64,000 nt of DNA from Gemmatimonadaceae bacterium (GCA_037721215.1 JBBJNV010000007.1:1-64000), one strand, 5' to 3'; counted from the stretch's first letter, positions 28,118 to 37,332 are shown. Numbers and translations are program-made. The notes: a model not told the origin generated them from the sequence alone.

Positions 28118-28993
28118 ATGATCTACAGCATGACCGGGTTCGGATCGGCGGATGGAATGGTTGGCGTGTCGGCCCTGAGTGTCGAGGTGCGTACGGTCAA
28201 CCACCGCTTCTTCAATCCTAGCATCAAATTGCCCGCGAACTTCGCGCGATGGGATACCGAGGTGCGCGAGCTGCTCAAACAGAACATTGCGAGGGGTCAT
28301 GTCTCGCTTTCGGCTCGAGTCGAACCACTTGGGAGTTCCCGAACCCCAATCGACGAGGAACGATTCGGCGAGTATGTAACGATGATCCGCGGGCTGCAGG
28401 AACGCCATGGGCTGCATGGCTCGCTCGACGCCGCGACGATACTCAGCCTGCCGGATGTAATCAGTTCGCGTGTCGAAGCAGCAGAGCAAACCTCCCCAGC
28501 CGAGCTGCTGGCGATAGTCGGTGAGGCAGTTGCCCGTCTCCGCCTCATGCGCGCCGAGGAAGGCGCACGGCTGGCGGTATTTCTGAATGAGCGAGTCACG
28601 TTTGTCGAGGGCGCTGTAGCAAGGATCGCGGAGCGAGCTCCGCATCGTCTGGTCGAGCAACATGCGAGGATTAACAAGTCTGTTCACGACCTTATTGGCG
28701 AAACGGGCGTCGATCCCCAGCGTCTGGCGCAGGAGATTGCCATCATGGCAGACCGCCTGGACATCTCCGAGGAGATCGAACGGTTCGAATCGCACATCGA
28801 TTCGTTTCGCCGGACATTGCAGGCCAATGGCGACGAGCCCGTTGGCAAGCGTCTGGGTTTCCTGCTCCAGGAGATGGTTCGGGAGGCCAACACGATCGGG
28901 AGCAAGGCAAACGACTCTGCAATTCTCGGAGATGTCGTGCTGGTCAAAGAGGAGCTGGAGCGGATTCGCGAACAGGTCGAGAATATCGAGTGA
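28118..28993 (+). CDS. YicC family endoribonuclease
   Basis: 291 residues from ATG at 28118, where family homology starts (MIYSMTGFGSADG). YicC proteins are stress-associated endoribonucleases in E. coli and B. subtilis. Conserved blocks: EVRTVNHRFFNPSIKLP near the N-terminus, HDLIGETGVDPQRLAQEIAI, and the C-terminal DUF1732 region KRLGFLLQEMVREANTIGSK with VLVKEELERIREQVENIE. The yicC-gmk-rpoZ-coaBC order seen here is widely conserved. The stop overlaps the gmk start as GTGA. Confidence 0.92.
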   Translation: MIYSMTGFGSADGMVGVSALSVEVRTVNHRFFNPSIKLPANFARWDTEVRELLKQNIARGHVSLSARVEPLGSSRTPIDEERFGEYVTMIRGLQERHGLHGSLDAATILSLPDVISSRVEAAEQTSPAELLAIVGEAVARLRLMRAEEGARLAVFLNERVTFVEGAVARIAERAPHRLVEQHARINKSVHDLIGETGVDPQRLAQEIAIMADRLDISEEIERFESHIDSFRRTLQANGDEPVGKRLGFLLQEMVREANTIGSKANDSAILGDVVLVKEELERIREQVENIE

Positions 28994-29637
28994 CTCGCTT
29001 TCCGCTCATTCTTTCCTCGCCGTCTGGGGGCGGCAAGACTACGCTTGCGCGCGAACTGCTCAAGCTGCGCGCAGACACCGGTTATTCTGTATCTTGTACC
29101 ACCAGGCAGCCACGCGATAAGGAAGCCCAGGGGCGAGACTATTATTTCTTATCGAGGCATGAGTTCGACGAAGCGCGCGTTTCTGGTGCATTTGCTGAAT
29201 CAGCTGAAGTTCACGGTGAAATGTATGGAACGCTTCGCCGGGAAGTAGATGGTTTGCTCGCCGCGGGCAAGCATGTAGTGATGGACATCGATGTGCAGGG
29301 TGCCCGTCAGTTCATTGCTGCATATCCTGCGTCGGCGCTCATTTTCGTGCTGCCGCCGGACGTCGGGGTTTTGCTGGACAGGTTGCGAGCGCGCGGTACC
29401 GAGGATCAGAAGTCGATGGCGAGACGTCTGCGCAGTGCCATCGCCGAGCTTCAGGCAGTGGGGATGTATCAGTACGTGGTTGTTAACGATGATCTGGGGC
29501 GCGCCGTCGAGTCGGTATCCCGGATCATCGATGCTGAGGCGGCGAAGACGGCGAGAGCGAGTGATCTAGCCGGGACATTACAGTCATTGGTTGCCGGACT
29601 CGAAGGCGAGCTGGCCGACATCAACAGGAGCAGATAG
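28990..29637 (+). CDS. gmk: Guanylate kinase
   Basis: 215 residues, GTG start overlapping yicC by 4 bp. Phosphorylates GMP to GDP. P-loop LSSPSGGGKTTLARELL at the N-terminus, GMP-binding residues in SCTTRQPRDKEAQGRDYYFL and EYGT-equivalent HGEMYGTLRREVD, and the DIDVQGARQF segment. The C-terminal tail extends a little past the E. coli enzyme. rpoZ follows after 2 bp, the common gmk-rpoZ pair that links nucleotide pools with transcription. Confidence 0.95.
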   Translation: MTRFPLILSSPSGGGKTTLARELLKLRADTGYSVSCTTRQPRDKEAQGRDYYFLSRHEFDEARVSGAFAESAEVHGEMYGTLRREVDGLLAAGKHVVMDIDVQGARQFIAAYPASALIFVLPPDVGVLLDRLRARGTEDQKSMARRLRSAIAELQAVGMYQYVVVNDDLGRAVESVSRIIDAEAAKTARASDLAGTLQSLVAGLEGELADINRSR

Positions 29638-29639
29638 TC

Positions 29640-29849
29640 ATGCAGGTATTTATCCCGACCGACGTTGCTGAACACGCAACCAACAAGTATCTGGGCGTGC
29701 TGGTCGCCGCGAAATTTGCGCGCGTTCTCAACGAGTTTCCCCGCGACCGGTCTGCTTCGGGCGAGAAGAAGTTGACCACGCGCGCGCTCGAGGATCTGAT
29801 TGATGGGGAAATCGGATATCGGGTAATACCGCGCCGCCGCACCGAGTAG
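29640..29849 (+). CDS. rpoZ: DNA-directed RNA polymerase omega subunit
   Basis: 69 residues, short but normal for omega. It starts MQVFIPTDVAEHATNKYLGV, then VAAKFARVLNEFPRD and KLTTRALEDLIDGEIGYRVI, where the LTTRALEDLIDGEI block corresponds to the conserved omega helix that embraces the beta' C-terminus. The usual KYEAVLVAAKRAR motif appears in the variant form KYLGVLVAAKFAR. Position between gmk and coaBC supports the call. Confidence 0.88.
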   Translation: MQVFIPTDVAEHATNKYLGVLVAAKFARVLNEFPRDRSASGEKKLTTRALEDLIDGEIGYRVIPRRRTE

Positions 29850-29854
29850 CGGAA

Positions 29855-31066
29855 GTGCGGCCATTCGACGGCCGCCGCATTCTTCTCGGGGTCACGGGCG
29901 GCATCGCCAGCTACAAATCAGCCATGCTTGCCCGGCTTCTTGCCCAGTCAGGAGCGGAGGTCGATGTCGTGATGACACGCGCCGCTCAGGAGTTCGTTGG
30001 GTCAATCACGTTCGAGGCTGTCACGGGCCGGAAAACCTTTTCCGAGATTTTTGGTGCCGGTAACGCTCTTGACCATATCCGGCTCGCTCGTGAGGCGGCA
30101 ATTCTGGTTGTTGCTCCCGCGACTGCCGATTTTCTCGCACGCTCCGCTCATGGGCACGCCGACGACCTGCTGACTGCCTGCCTTCTCGCCAATACCGCTC
30201 CGGTGCTTCTTGTTCCCGCAATGAACGACCGCATGTGGGCCAACGCACAGACCGCTCAGAACGTCGCCCATTTGCGGGAACTCGGATATTCTGTGCTCGA
30301 CCCGGACGATGGTCCGCTTGCGGCGGGTGAGGGGGCCGGACCGGGCCGGATGCCTGAACCTGAGGCGATCATGGCCGCGATGGCCCGAATGCTGGAGCCG
30401 CGTGGAGGCCTGTACGGTCGCACGATTGTAGTGACTGCGGGCGCAACTCGAGAGCCGGTCGATCCGGTGAGATTCATATCCAATCACAGCAGCGGACGCA
30501 TGGGTGTCGCACTTGCCGATGCCGCTCACCGGCGAGGCGCAGAAGTGACGCTTGTCGCGGGGCACCTGGATGTTACCGCCGGATCGTGGCTTCGGGTGGT
30601 GCGAGCGGCGACGACAGCCAACATGCTGGCCGCTGTAGAGGAGCTGCTGCCCGCGTCCGATGTGCTGATTATGGCGGCCGCCCCGGCCGATTTCCGCCCG
30701 GCCAAGCCCGCCGCTCGCAAGATCAAGAAGAGCAGTTCGTCCCTGCCGGCCGCCATCGAGCTGACGCAAACCGAGGACATCATCAGATCGACGGCAAGCG
30801 CTCGCCGAGCTGGGTCAGTGGTTGTCGGCTTTGCGCTCGAGACGGAGAACGAACTTGCCAACGGCGCTCAGAAACTGCGAGAAAAGCGCCTCGATCTCGT
30901 CGTAGTCAACAGCGCGGTCGAGGATGGGGCCGGATTTGTCTCTGATACAAACCGTGTGACGCTGCTGGCGCCCGGCGAGGCTGCCGTACACGTCCCGATG
31001 ATGAAGAAGACCGAGCTCGCCGACGTCATCCTCGATCGGGTTGAATCGATTCTGAATGGACGCTAG
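29855..31066 (+). CDS. coaBC: Bifunctional phosphopantothenoylcysteine decarboxylase/synthetase
   Basis: 403 residues, GTG start, complete two-domain enzyme of coenzyme A synthesis. CoaC half: GVTGGIASYKSAMLARLLAQ flavoprotein motif, the catalytic His in NALDHIRLAREA, PALNxRMW motif as VPAMNDRMWANAQTAQNV. CoaB half from about residue 188: VVTAGATREPVDPVRFISNH and SSGRMGVALADAA, then AAPADFRPAKPAARKIKKS with the conserved lysine region. It converts 4'-phosphopantothenate to 4'-phosphopantetheine using cysteine and CTP. The 3' end overlaps the next gene by 11 bp. Confidence 0.95.
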   Translation: MRPFDGRRILLGVTGGIASYKSAMLARLLAQSGAEVDVVMTRAAQEFVGSITFEAVTGRKTFSEIFGAGNALDHIRLAREAAILVVAPATADFLARSAHGHADDLLTACLLANTAPVLLVPAMNDRMWANAQTAQNVAHLRELGYSVLDPDDGPLAAGEGAGPGRMPEPEAIMAAMARMLEPRGGLYGRTIVVTAGATREPVDPVRFISNHSSGRMGVALADAAHRRGAEVTLVAGHLDVTAGSWLRVVRAATTANMLAAVEELLPASDVLIMAAAPADFRPAKPAARKIKKSSSSLPAAIELTQTEDIIRSTASARRAGSVVVGFALETENELANGAQKLREKRLDLVVVNSAVEDGAGFVSDTNRVTLLAPGEAAVHVPMMKKTELADVILDRVESILNGR

Positions 31067-31895
31067 ACAGCGATTGCGGAGATATCTGGAGGATCGCCGC
31101 GATCTGGGCGAATCTGAACTCGTGCTCGATTCCATGACGGTCGAGGACGCGCTGCGCACAATAGGCGCAATCCGGGCAGGCTCGATTTCAGGGCCACCAG
31201 ATCGCTCTCCGCAGAACGTGACCCCGACGGCCGATCCGTCATCGCAAGCCGGAAATGAAGCTTCCGAGTCATTGGATCCGGTCAGCGCCAATGAAGCGAT
31301 GAAGCCGGCAGATCAGCCCGAAGCTACTGCCCCGGCTCAATCGCTCGAGAGCATTGCCCGGATTGTGGAGGACTGCACCAGATGCGCGTTGTACAAGACT
31401 GCGACGCGTGGCGTGCCGGGAGATGGACCGCTGAATGCCCGGCTGGTCTGCGTCGGCGAAGCTCCCGGAGCGAACGAAGATGTGACTGGACACCCGTTTG
31501 TTGGTGCGGCAGGAAATCTCCTGACAAAGATCCTCGCGGCTGTCGATCTCACCCGCGATGAAGTCTTTATCACAAACGTCGTCAAGCACCGGCCGCCCGG
31601 CAATCGCAATCCTGCTCCCGATGAGATAGCCGCGTGCAATCCGTTCCTGGTGACGCAACTCGAGCTGATCAGGCCGAAAGTCATCGTTGCGTTCGGAACT
31701 TTCGCGGCGCAAACTCTTCTCAACACCAAAACGCCGATCGGAAAGCTTCGCGGTGAAGTGCACCGCTACCACGGAATTCCCCTCGTCGTCACTTATCACC
31801 CTGCCGCGTTGCTCCGCAATCCGGCCTGGAAACGACCTACCTGGGAAGATGTCAAGCTCGCCCGCAGAATTCTCGATGGCGCCCCCGGCGCGTGA
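31056..31895 (+). CDS. Uracil-DNA glycosylase, family 4
   Basis: 279 residues, ATG inside the end of coaBC. Removes uracil from DNA; family 4 enzymes carry an Fe-S cluster. The catalytic domain begins after about 90 residues of charged, Ala/Pro-rich sequence. Cluster cysteines start with DCTRCALYKTATRG, followed by motif 1 VGEAPGANEDVTGHPFVGAA, TNVVKHRPPGNRNPAPDEIA, VIVAFGTFAAQTLL, and motif 2 YHPAALLRNP. The N-terminal extension begins with a short helical segment (QRLRRYLEDRRDLGESELVL) common in bacterial members. The start of dnaB lies within its last 20 bp. Confidence 0.92.
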   Translation: MDARQRLRRYLEDRRDLGESELVLDSMTVEDALRTIGAIRAGSISGPPDRSPQNVTPTADPSSQAGNEASESLDPVSANEAMKPADQPEATAPAQSLESIARIVEDCTRCALYKTATRGVPGDGPLNARLVCVGEAPGANEDVTGHPFVGAAGNLLTKILAAVDLTRDEVFITNVVKHRPPGNRNPAPDEIAACNPFLVTQLELIRPKVIVAFGTFAAQTLLNTKTPIGKLRGEVHRYHGIPLVVTYHPAALLRNPAWKRPTWEDVKLARRILDGAPGA

Positions 31896-33270
31896 TCCAT
31901 ATTCGGAACGGCGTCCCCCCTACTCGGAGGATGCCGAGCAGGCGGTTCTGTCGGCCATGCTCATGGATCCGGATGCAGTGCTGCGCGCCGTCGAACACGT
32001 CGATGACACGATGTTTTACCGGGAGGGCCACCGGCGCATCTTCCGGTCGATGCTCGCCCTGGCGGACCGCGGCGATGTAATCGATCCACTCACGCTCTCG
32101 GAAGAACTTTCCCGGAACGGGGACCTCCAGGCGAGCGGCGGAAAGGACTACATCGGATTCCTCATCGACGCCGTTCCGACGTCGGCCAACGTCGAGTATC
32201 ACGCGCGCATCGTACGGGAAAAGGCCTTGCGCCGGCGACTGATCGAAGTCTCAACCGCAATTGTTGCAGAGGCGTTCGATTCCGCTGCACCCGCGGCCGA
32301 GCTTCTGGACGCGGCCGAGCACAAAATCTTCGAAGTGAATCAAAGCCGTGGAGCAGAGGGATTCTCGCGCATCAAGGAGTTGCTCTGGACCGCGATGGAG
32401 CGCATCGAAGACCTCCGCGCTCGAGGGGAATCGATCACCGGCGTTCCGAGCGGCTTCAAGGACCTCGACGAGATGACGACTGGTTTCCAGCCGTCCGATC
32501 TGATCATCATTGCCGCCCGGCCATCAATGGGAAAGACAGCGTTCGTTCTCAATATCGTTCAGAATGCTGCGCTGGACGCAAATGTGGGAGTAGCATTTTT
32601 CTCGCTCGAAATGAGCAAGGATCAGCTGGTGCAGCGGATGCTGACTGCGGAGGGCCGCGTCGACGCGCAACGGCTTCGCAAGTCAAAGCTCCACGATTCG
32701 GAGTTCAGTTTGTTGAGCAGAGCGGCCGGTGACCTTTCCCGGGCGCCTATCTGGATCGACGACACGCCCGGAATCACCCTCCTCGAGATGCGCTCCAAGG
32801 CGCGGCGGATGAAAGCCGAGAATAACATCGGCCTCGTAGTTGTCGATTATCTGCAACTGATGCAGGGGCCATCGAACACGGAGAACCGGCAGCAGGAAAT
32901 CAGCTACATATCGCGCTCTCTCAAATCACTGGCCCGGGAACTCAAATTACCCGTGATAGCGCTCTCGCAACTTTCCCGTGCCCCGGAGCAGCGAACCGGC
33001 GAGAACAAGCGACCCCAGCTTTCCGATCTTCGTGAATCCGGCGCGATAGAACAGGATGCAGACGTAGTGATGTTCATCTACCGGCCCGAGGTATATCAGC
33101 ACCTGCTGGAAGGGAATTCAAAAGAAAGGGATGGCGATCAGAACCTGGAGGGCCTTGCCGAGATCATCATTGGCAAACAGCGTAACGGGCCAACTGGCGC
33201 AATCAAACTGTTCTTCAGCAAGACATTCACCCGCTTCGACAATTACTCGCCCCGTCCGTTGCCGCGGTGA
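31876..33270 (+). CDS. dnaB: Replicative DNA helicase DnaB
   Basis: 464 residues from ATG at 31876, chosen because the conserved N-terminus (PPYSEDAEQAVLSAMLMDPD) follows at once; the frame extends further upstream inside udg. Ring helicase of the replication fork. The N-terminal domain runs to about residue 150, followed by a linker and a RecA-like domain with FQPSDLIIIAARPSMGKTAF Walker A, the Walker B region GLVVVDYLQLMQG, and LSQLSRAPEQR and DLRESGAIEQDADVVMF. No intein interrupts the gene. The stop overlaps the radA start (GTGA). Confidence 0.95.
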   Translation: MAPPARDPYSERRPPYSEDAEQAVLSAMLMDPDAVLRAVEHVDDTMFYREGHRRIFRSMLALADRGDVIDPLTLSEELSRNGDLQASGGKDYIGFLIDAVPTSANVEYHARIVREKALRRRLIEVSTAIVAEAFDSAAPAAELLDAAEHKIFEVNQSRGAEGFSRIKELLWTAMERIEDLRARGESITGVPSGFKDLDEMTTGFQPSDLIIIAARPSMGKTAFVLNIVQNAALDANVGVAFFSLEMSKDQLVQRMLTAEGRVDAQRLRKSKLHDSEFSLLSRAAGDLSRAPIWIDDTPGITLLEMRSKARRMKAENNIGLVVVDYLQLMQGPSNTENRQQEISYISRSLKSLARELKLPVIALSQLSRAPEQRTGENKRPQLSDLRESGAIEQDADVVMFIYRPEVYQHLLEGNSKERDGDQNLEGLAEIIIGKQRNGPTGAIKLFFSKTFTRFDNYSPRPLPR

Positions 33271-34673
33271 CGCCAAAGGCGCGCTCGACATTTCGATGCA
33301 GCAGCTGCGGCGCTGACTCTCCTCGATGGGCAGGACGCTGTGACGTCTGCGGCGACTGGAACACCCTCGTTGAAGAGGCGATCACAAAAACCGCTGCCGC
33401 GACCGGAGCGAAGGCTGCGGCGGCTCGCCGTGCCGGCGGGCCTCAATCACTCGGCGAGGGCGGAACGGTTGCCAGGACTCAGAAAGTCCGCGACGTAATC
33501 GGAGCGGCTGAGCCTCGCTGGCTGACCGGCATGGCGGAGTTCGATTTCGTGCTTGGCGGCGGTCTCGTCCCTGGTTCGATGACACTTGTGGGTGGTGAGC
33601 CGGGTATCGGGAAATCGACGATTCTGCTGCAGGTGGCGGCAAAGCTCGAGGCTGCCGGGCAGCGGACGCTCTATGTGTCCGGTGAAGAGTCGCCGCTTCA
33701 GGTAAGGCTGCGTGCTGATCGGCTCAGCGATTCCGCGAGCGACGTAGAGCTTTTGGGTGAGACACTTCTCGAGACCATTATTGCGACTGCTTCGGCAATG
33801 TCGCCCTCGGTGCTGATCGTGGACTCGATTCAGACCGTCTTTACCGGTGACCTCGATGGCGCGCCCGGGAGCGTGGGTCAGGTACGGGAATGCGCTGCGC
33901 GACTGATGCGGTTCGCAAAGGATAGCGGGACCTCCGTTTTCGTCGTTGGTCACGTCACGCGCGAAGGCGGAATAGCGGGCCCCAAGACACTCGAACATAT
34001 CGTCGATACGGTGCTCTACTTCGAAGGCGAAGGAATGCTTGACCACCGGATGCTCAGGGCGATCAAAAACCGGTTCGGCAGTGTCGACGAGATTGGCGTA
34101 TTCCGAATGACGGCGGCTGGTCTCGACCCCGTTTCCAATCCGTCGGAGCTGTTTCTCGGCGATCGTCAGGGTCACACGTCGGGTAGTGCAGTCACAGCGT
34201 TGCTCGAGGGAAGCCGTCCGGTGCTGATCGAGATTCAGGGCCTCGCGGCGAAAGCCGGTTTCGGTACTCCGCAGCGCGTGGCCACCGGTTACGACAGCCG
34301 CAGACTTGCGCTTCTGCTCGCGGTGCTCGACAAACGCGCGGGACTTTCATTTACGCAGCTCGATGTCTTCCTCAATGTCGTCGGCGGCATGCGAATGCAG
34401 GAGCCGGCTGGCGACCTCGCCGTCGCGGCCGCCCTTGCATCCAGCGTTTACGATCGCGCCATCGGTACCGACGCGATCTTCCTGGGGGAGGTGGGACTGG
34501 GCGGGGAAGTCAGGCCGGTGTCACAGGCAGAAAGACGTCTGGCCGAGGCAGCCAAGATGGGAATGAAAACGGCGTACATGGCGCAGCGTGGAATTCCATC
34601 CCGTGGTACCCGTGGCATCACGACCGTGGGAGTGACGACCGTGTCTGAACTTTTTGGGCAGCTGTTCAAATGA
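33267..34673 (+). CDS. radA: DNA repair protein RadA
   Basis: 468 residues, GTG start overlapping dnaB by 4 bp. RadA promotes branch migration of recombination intermediates. N-terminal C4 zinc finger RCSSCGADSPRWAGRCDVCG, Walker A in VGGEPGIGKSTILLQ, the RadA-specific KNRFGS motif (IKNRFGSVDEIGVF), and a C-terminal Lon-like domain (GGMRMQEPAGDLAVAAALAS; LGEVGLGGEVRPVSQAERRL). All domains intact. Pairing with dnaB fits RadA's helicase-like, DnaB-related motor. Confidence 0.95.
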   Translation: MTPKARSTFRCSSCGADSPRWAGRCDVCGDWNTLVEEAITKTAAATGAKAAAARRAGGPQSLGEGGTVARTQKVRDVIGAAEPRWLTGMAEFDFVLGGGLVPGSMTLVGGEPGIGKSTILLQVAAKLEAAGQRTLYVSGEESPLQVRLRADRLSDSASDVELLGETLLETIIATASAMSPSVLIVDSIQTVFTGDLDGAPGSVGQVRECAARLMRFAKDSGTSVFVVGHVTREGGIAGPKTLEHIVDTVLYFEGEGMLDHRMLRAIKNRFGSVDEIGVFRMTAAGLDPVSNPSELFLGDRQGHTSGSAVTALLEGSRPVLIEIQGLAAKAGFGTPQRVATGYDSRRLALLLAVLDKRAGLSFTQLDVFLNVVGGMRMQEPAGDLAVAAALASSVYDRAIGTDAIFLGEVGLGGEVRPVSQAERRLAEAAKMGMKTAYMAQRGIPSRGTRGITTVGVTTVSELFGQLFK

Positions 34674-35359
34674 CAGCCGATGTTGGAGTTATAATCGTCG
34701 CTGGCGGTGCTGGCTCCCGTGTCGGCGGCAACGAGCTGAAGCAGTTTCGCTGGGTAGCCGGCAAACCAATGCTGCTTCACAGCGTTCAGATATTTCAGCA
34801 GAGAGCGGACGTCGGTATGGTCGTGGTTGTGCTTCCGTACGAGCACGTTGGAGATCCGCCACCGTGGCTGTTTCAATGCGATACCGACCGGCTCCTGCTG
34901 TCCGTGGGAGGAAAGGAGCGTGGCGATTCGGTGCGTAACGGGCTCGAAGATGTGCCGGACGATTTGACCTTCGTCATGATTCACGACGCTGCGAGGCCGC
35001 TTGTGACCGAGTCGATGATCGAGCGCGTGATGAGCGAAGCGCGAAAGGGTCACGGCGCGGCTCCCGGGATCCCGGTGGTTGACGCCCTGAAGCAGGCCGA
35101 CAGCGAACGGCGGATCGTCGCAACGATCGATCGCACGAACATCTTCCGCATACAGACGCCGCAGGCGTTTCCACGAGAGATGATCGAGCGAGCGCATGCC
35201 GATGCACGATCCGCGGGAATGCGGGCCGCTGACGACGCTGCTCTTTGCGAACGGCTCGGGTTAGCAGTCGTCATCGTTCCGGGCAGCGAACGCGCCCTCA
35301 AGATCACCGATGAAAGTGATTTCGCTCGCGCGGAAGCGCTGAGTATCTTGAGTGAATGA
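34670..35359 (+). CDS. ispD: 2-C-methyl-D-erythritol 4-phosphate cytidylyltransferase
   Basis: 229 residues, ATG overlapping radA by 4 bp. Third step of the MEP isoprenoid pathway. The CTP-binding loop is VGVIIVAGGAGSRVGGNELK-QF; the Pro before Lys-Gln in most IspD proteins is Leu here, but the Arg and Lys are kept. Further motifs: VGGKERGDSVRNGLEDV, MIHDAARPLV, APGIPVVDALKQ, and IFRIQTPQAFPRE. ispF is not next to it. The stop overlaps the next gene by 4 bp. Confidence 0.93.
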   Translation: MTADVGVIIVAGGAGSRVGGNELKQFRWVAGKPMLLHSVQIFQQRADVGMVVVVLPYEHVGDPPPWLFQCDTDRLLLSVGGKERGDSVRNGLEDVPDDLTFVMIHDAARPLVTESMIERVMSEARKGHGAAPGIPVVDALKQADSERRIVATIDRTNIFRIQTPQAFPREMIERAHADARSAGMRAADDAALCERLGLAVVIVPGSERALKITDESDFARAEALSILSE

Positions 35360-36027
35360 TCTCTGCGCCACGCGCGATTCCCTTCTGGTCACCTGATGAA
35401 ATCGAAGCGGCGATCGGGGGAACGATTGCCCACATTCATGCGCGCGGTGTCGTGGGATACCCGACAGAAACGGTTTACGGATTCGGCGGCGGCGTGGACA
35501 GGGAGTCGGTGATGAACCTGATCGCGCTGAAAGGAAGACCGGACAACAAGCCTTTTCTGATAATCGTCGCTTCGAGCGAAATGATCACCCGCCTCGGGCT
35601 TCAGCTCACGAGTTACGCGTCGCAGCTGGCGGCGCGATTCTGGCCCGGCCCGCTTACCCTCGTTCTGCCTGGGGGCGAAAAACGGCTCCCGGAGCAGCTG
35701 CGGGGTCCCGAGGGCGGAATCGCGGTGCGCTGGACCCCGCACGAAGGCCTCGCCCGCCTCATCCTTGCGTACGGCGAGCCGATCACCTCCACGAGTGCCA
35801 ACCGCCCGCGCGTGCCCCCCGCGACCAGTGCCGGCGAGATATTGCAGCAATGGGGAGACGAGGTCGCACGCGGCACGCTTCACGTCCTGGATGGAGGAAA
35901 ATTGTCGAGCTCAAGTCCGTCGACGGTGGTCGATTGTACCAGCCGCCGACCCCGCGTCATTCGCCCAGGAGCTATCTCGGCTGAATTGCTGCGCGAGAGC
36001 GTGCCTGACGTTATCGGAGACACCTGA
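35356..36027 (+). CDS. tsaC: L-threonylcarbamoyladenylate synthase (Sua5/YrdC family)
   Basis: 223 residues. Makes threonylcarbamoyl-AMP for the t6A modification of tRNAs reading ANN codons. Motifs: GVVGYPTETVYGFGGGVDRE, the KxR motif in ALKGRPDNKPFLIIV, AARFWPGPLTLVLPG, and EPITSTSANRPRVPPATSAG. The size is that of the short YrdC/TsaC form without the Sua5 C-terminal domain. It overlaps ispD by 4 bp and is followed by a phosphatase after 5 bp, as in many genomes where a Sua5 gene sits by a low-molecular-weight phosphatase. Confidence 0.9.
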   Translation: MISAPRAIPFWSPDEIEAAIGGTIAHIHARGVVGYPTETVYGFGGGVDRESVMNLIALKGRPDNKPFLIIVASSEMITRLGLQLTSYASQLAARFWPGPLTLVLPGGEKRLPEQLRGPEGGIAVRWTPHEGLARLILAYGEPITSTSANRPRVPPATSAGEILQQWGDEVARGTLHVLDGGKLSSSSPSTVVDCTSRRPRVIRPGAISAELLRESVPDVIGDT

Positions 36028-36032
36028 CGGAT

Positions 36033-36488
36033 ATGCGGATTCTGTTCGTGTGTACCGGCAACACCTGCCGTAGCCCGCTTGCTGAAGCAATCGCGAGGCG
36101 AATGTTGTCCGATGCGGGCCGGACAGATATCGAGGTCGCAAGTGCGGGCGTGCAGGCGTGGAACGGCTCGCCGGCAAGTGACGAGGCGCTGCTCATCGGA
36201 CTCGAGCGGAACCTCGATCTTTCCGCCCACAGGTCGCGGCCATTGACGCAGGACATTCTTGCGGAAAGCGATCTGGTTCTGACCATGTCGGCAACACATC
36301 TGGCGCATGTGATGCAAATGAGGCCTGGCGCGAACGTTCATCTCGTTGCCGGCTTTGCGAACGAGACGAGGGCGCGTCGCGACATCCAGGACCCATTTAG
36401 CGGCGATCTCGCTGACTACCGCGAAACCGCTGACGATCTCGAATGCGAGTTGTCCGGTCTTCCCGATAAAATCCCGCATGAACCATAG
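36033..36488 (+). CDS. Low-molecular-weight protein-tyrosine phosphatase
   Basis: 151 residues, full LMW-PTP fold. The phosphate loop C-x5-R is at the N-terminus: ILFVCTGNTCRSPLAEAIAR with nucleophile Cys7 and Arg13. The general-acid Asp is in DIQDPFSGDLADYRETADDL. Alternatives are an arginine phosphatase (YwlE-like; the Thr after Cys-Thr-Gly-Asn matches YwlE rather than the tyrosine-specific loop) or arsenate reductase, but the extra redox cysteines of ArsC are not evident. The YwlE reading is attractive because ywlE sits beside a sua5 homologue in Bacillus. It overlaps aroE by 11 bp. Confidence 0.88.
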   Translation: MRILFVCTGNTCRSPLAEAIARRMLSDAGRTDIEVASAGVQAWNGSPASDEALLIGLERNLDLSAHRSRPLTQDILAESDLVLTMSATHLAHVMQMRPGANVHLVAGFANETRARRDIQDPFSGDLADYRETADDLECELSGLPDKIPHEP

Positions 36489-37332
36489 AGACCGGCTTCT
36501 TCTAATTGGATATCCCGTCCGCCACTCGCTGTCCCCGATAATTCAGAACGCGGCTCTCGACGCCGCGGGGATCGCGCTGCGATACGAAACGCTTGACGTT
36601 CCACCAGAGGGCCTGGCTGCGACACTGAAAGAGCTTGCATCGATAAACTCGGCCGGAAACATCACAAGTCCACATAAACTGGCGGCGATGGGGTCGATGA
36701 GCGCGGTGAGCGCATCCGCGGCGGGAACTGGAGTAGTGAATACGTTCTGGTCCGATATGGATGGCCACATGGCGGGAGACAATACCGATGTGGCAGGGTT
36801 TGACTACCTTGCCCGGCAGACTCTGGGCGAAATACCCCGCGACTGCCGGGTCGCCGTGCTGGGATCAGGGGGCGGCGCCGCTGCAGTACTTGCCGCTGTA
36901 CAAGGCTGGGCGGGGTGCACAGCGACGGTCCACGCCCGCTCCCCCGAAAGAGCCGGCACGCTGAGCGGGCGTTTTTCCGGTTTTGCGCGGGCTGGTACGA
37001 TGTCGGACGCCGCCATCTCGACGGCCGATATTGTCGTAAACGCAACGCCGATAGGACTCTTTGATGATGCGAAGCCTGTTGATCTCGCGAGACTCAGCAG
37101 GAACGCAGCAATTATTGACCTGGTCTACGGCCCTGACGAAACGGCCTGGGTGCGCAACGCGCGGGCCAGTGGCCATCGCACATCAGACGGTTTGTCGATG
37201 CTGGTGAGGCAAGGTGCACTGGCGTTTCGAAAGTGGTTCGATGTCGACCCCGACGAGGAAGCAATGTGGGCCGCAGTCCTGAAGGAAACCGGACGCAGGA
37301 ACTTTCCAGGTGGCACCCTCCCGCCGGGGTAA
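36478..37332 (+). CDS. aroE: Shikimate 5-dehydrogenase
   Basis: 284 residues from ATG at 36478; the frame is open further upstream inside the phosphatase gene but family homology starts at RLLLIGYPVRHSLSPIIQNA. NADPH-dependent reduction of dehydroshikimate in aromatic amino-acid synthesis. Shikimate-binding SLS motif, catalytic Lys in NITSPHKLAA, Asp in DNTDVAGFDYL, and the nucleotide-binding loop AVLGSGGGAAAVLAAV. The C-terminal helix SMLVRQGALAFRKWFDVDPD is complete. Confidence 0.93.
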   Translation: MNHRDRLLLIGYPVRHSLSPIIQNAALDAAGIALRYETLDVPPEGLAATLKELASINSAGNITSPHKLAAMGSMSAVSASAAGTGVVNTFWSDMDGHMAGDNTDVAGFDYLARQTLGEIPRDCRVAVLGSGGGAAAVLAAVQGWAGCTATVHARSPERAGTLSGRFSGFARAGTMSDAAISTADIVVNATPIGLFDDAKPVDLARLSRNAAIIDLVYGPDETAWVRNARASGHRTSDGLSMLVRQGALAFRKWFDVDPDEEAMWAAVLKETGRRNFPGGTLPPG

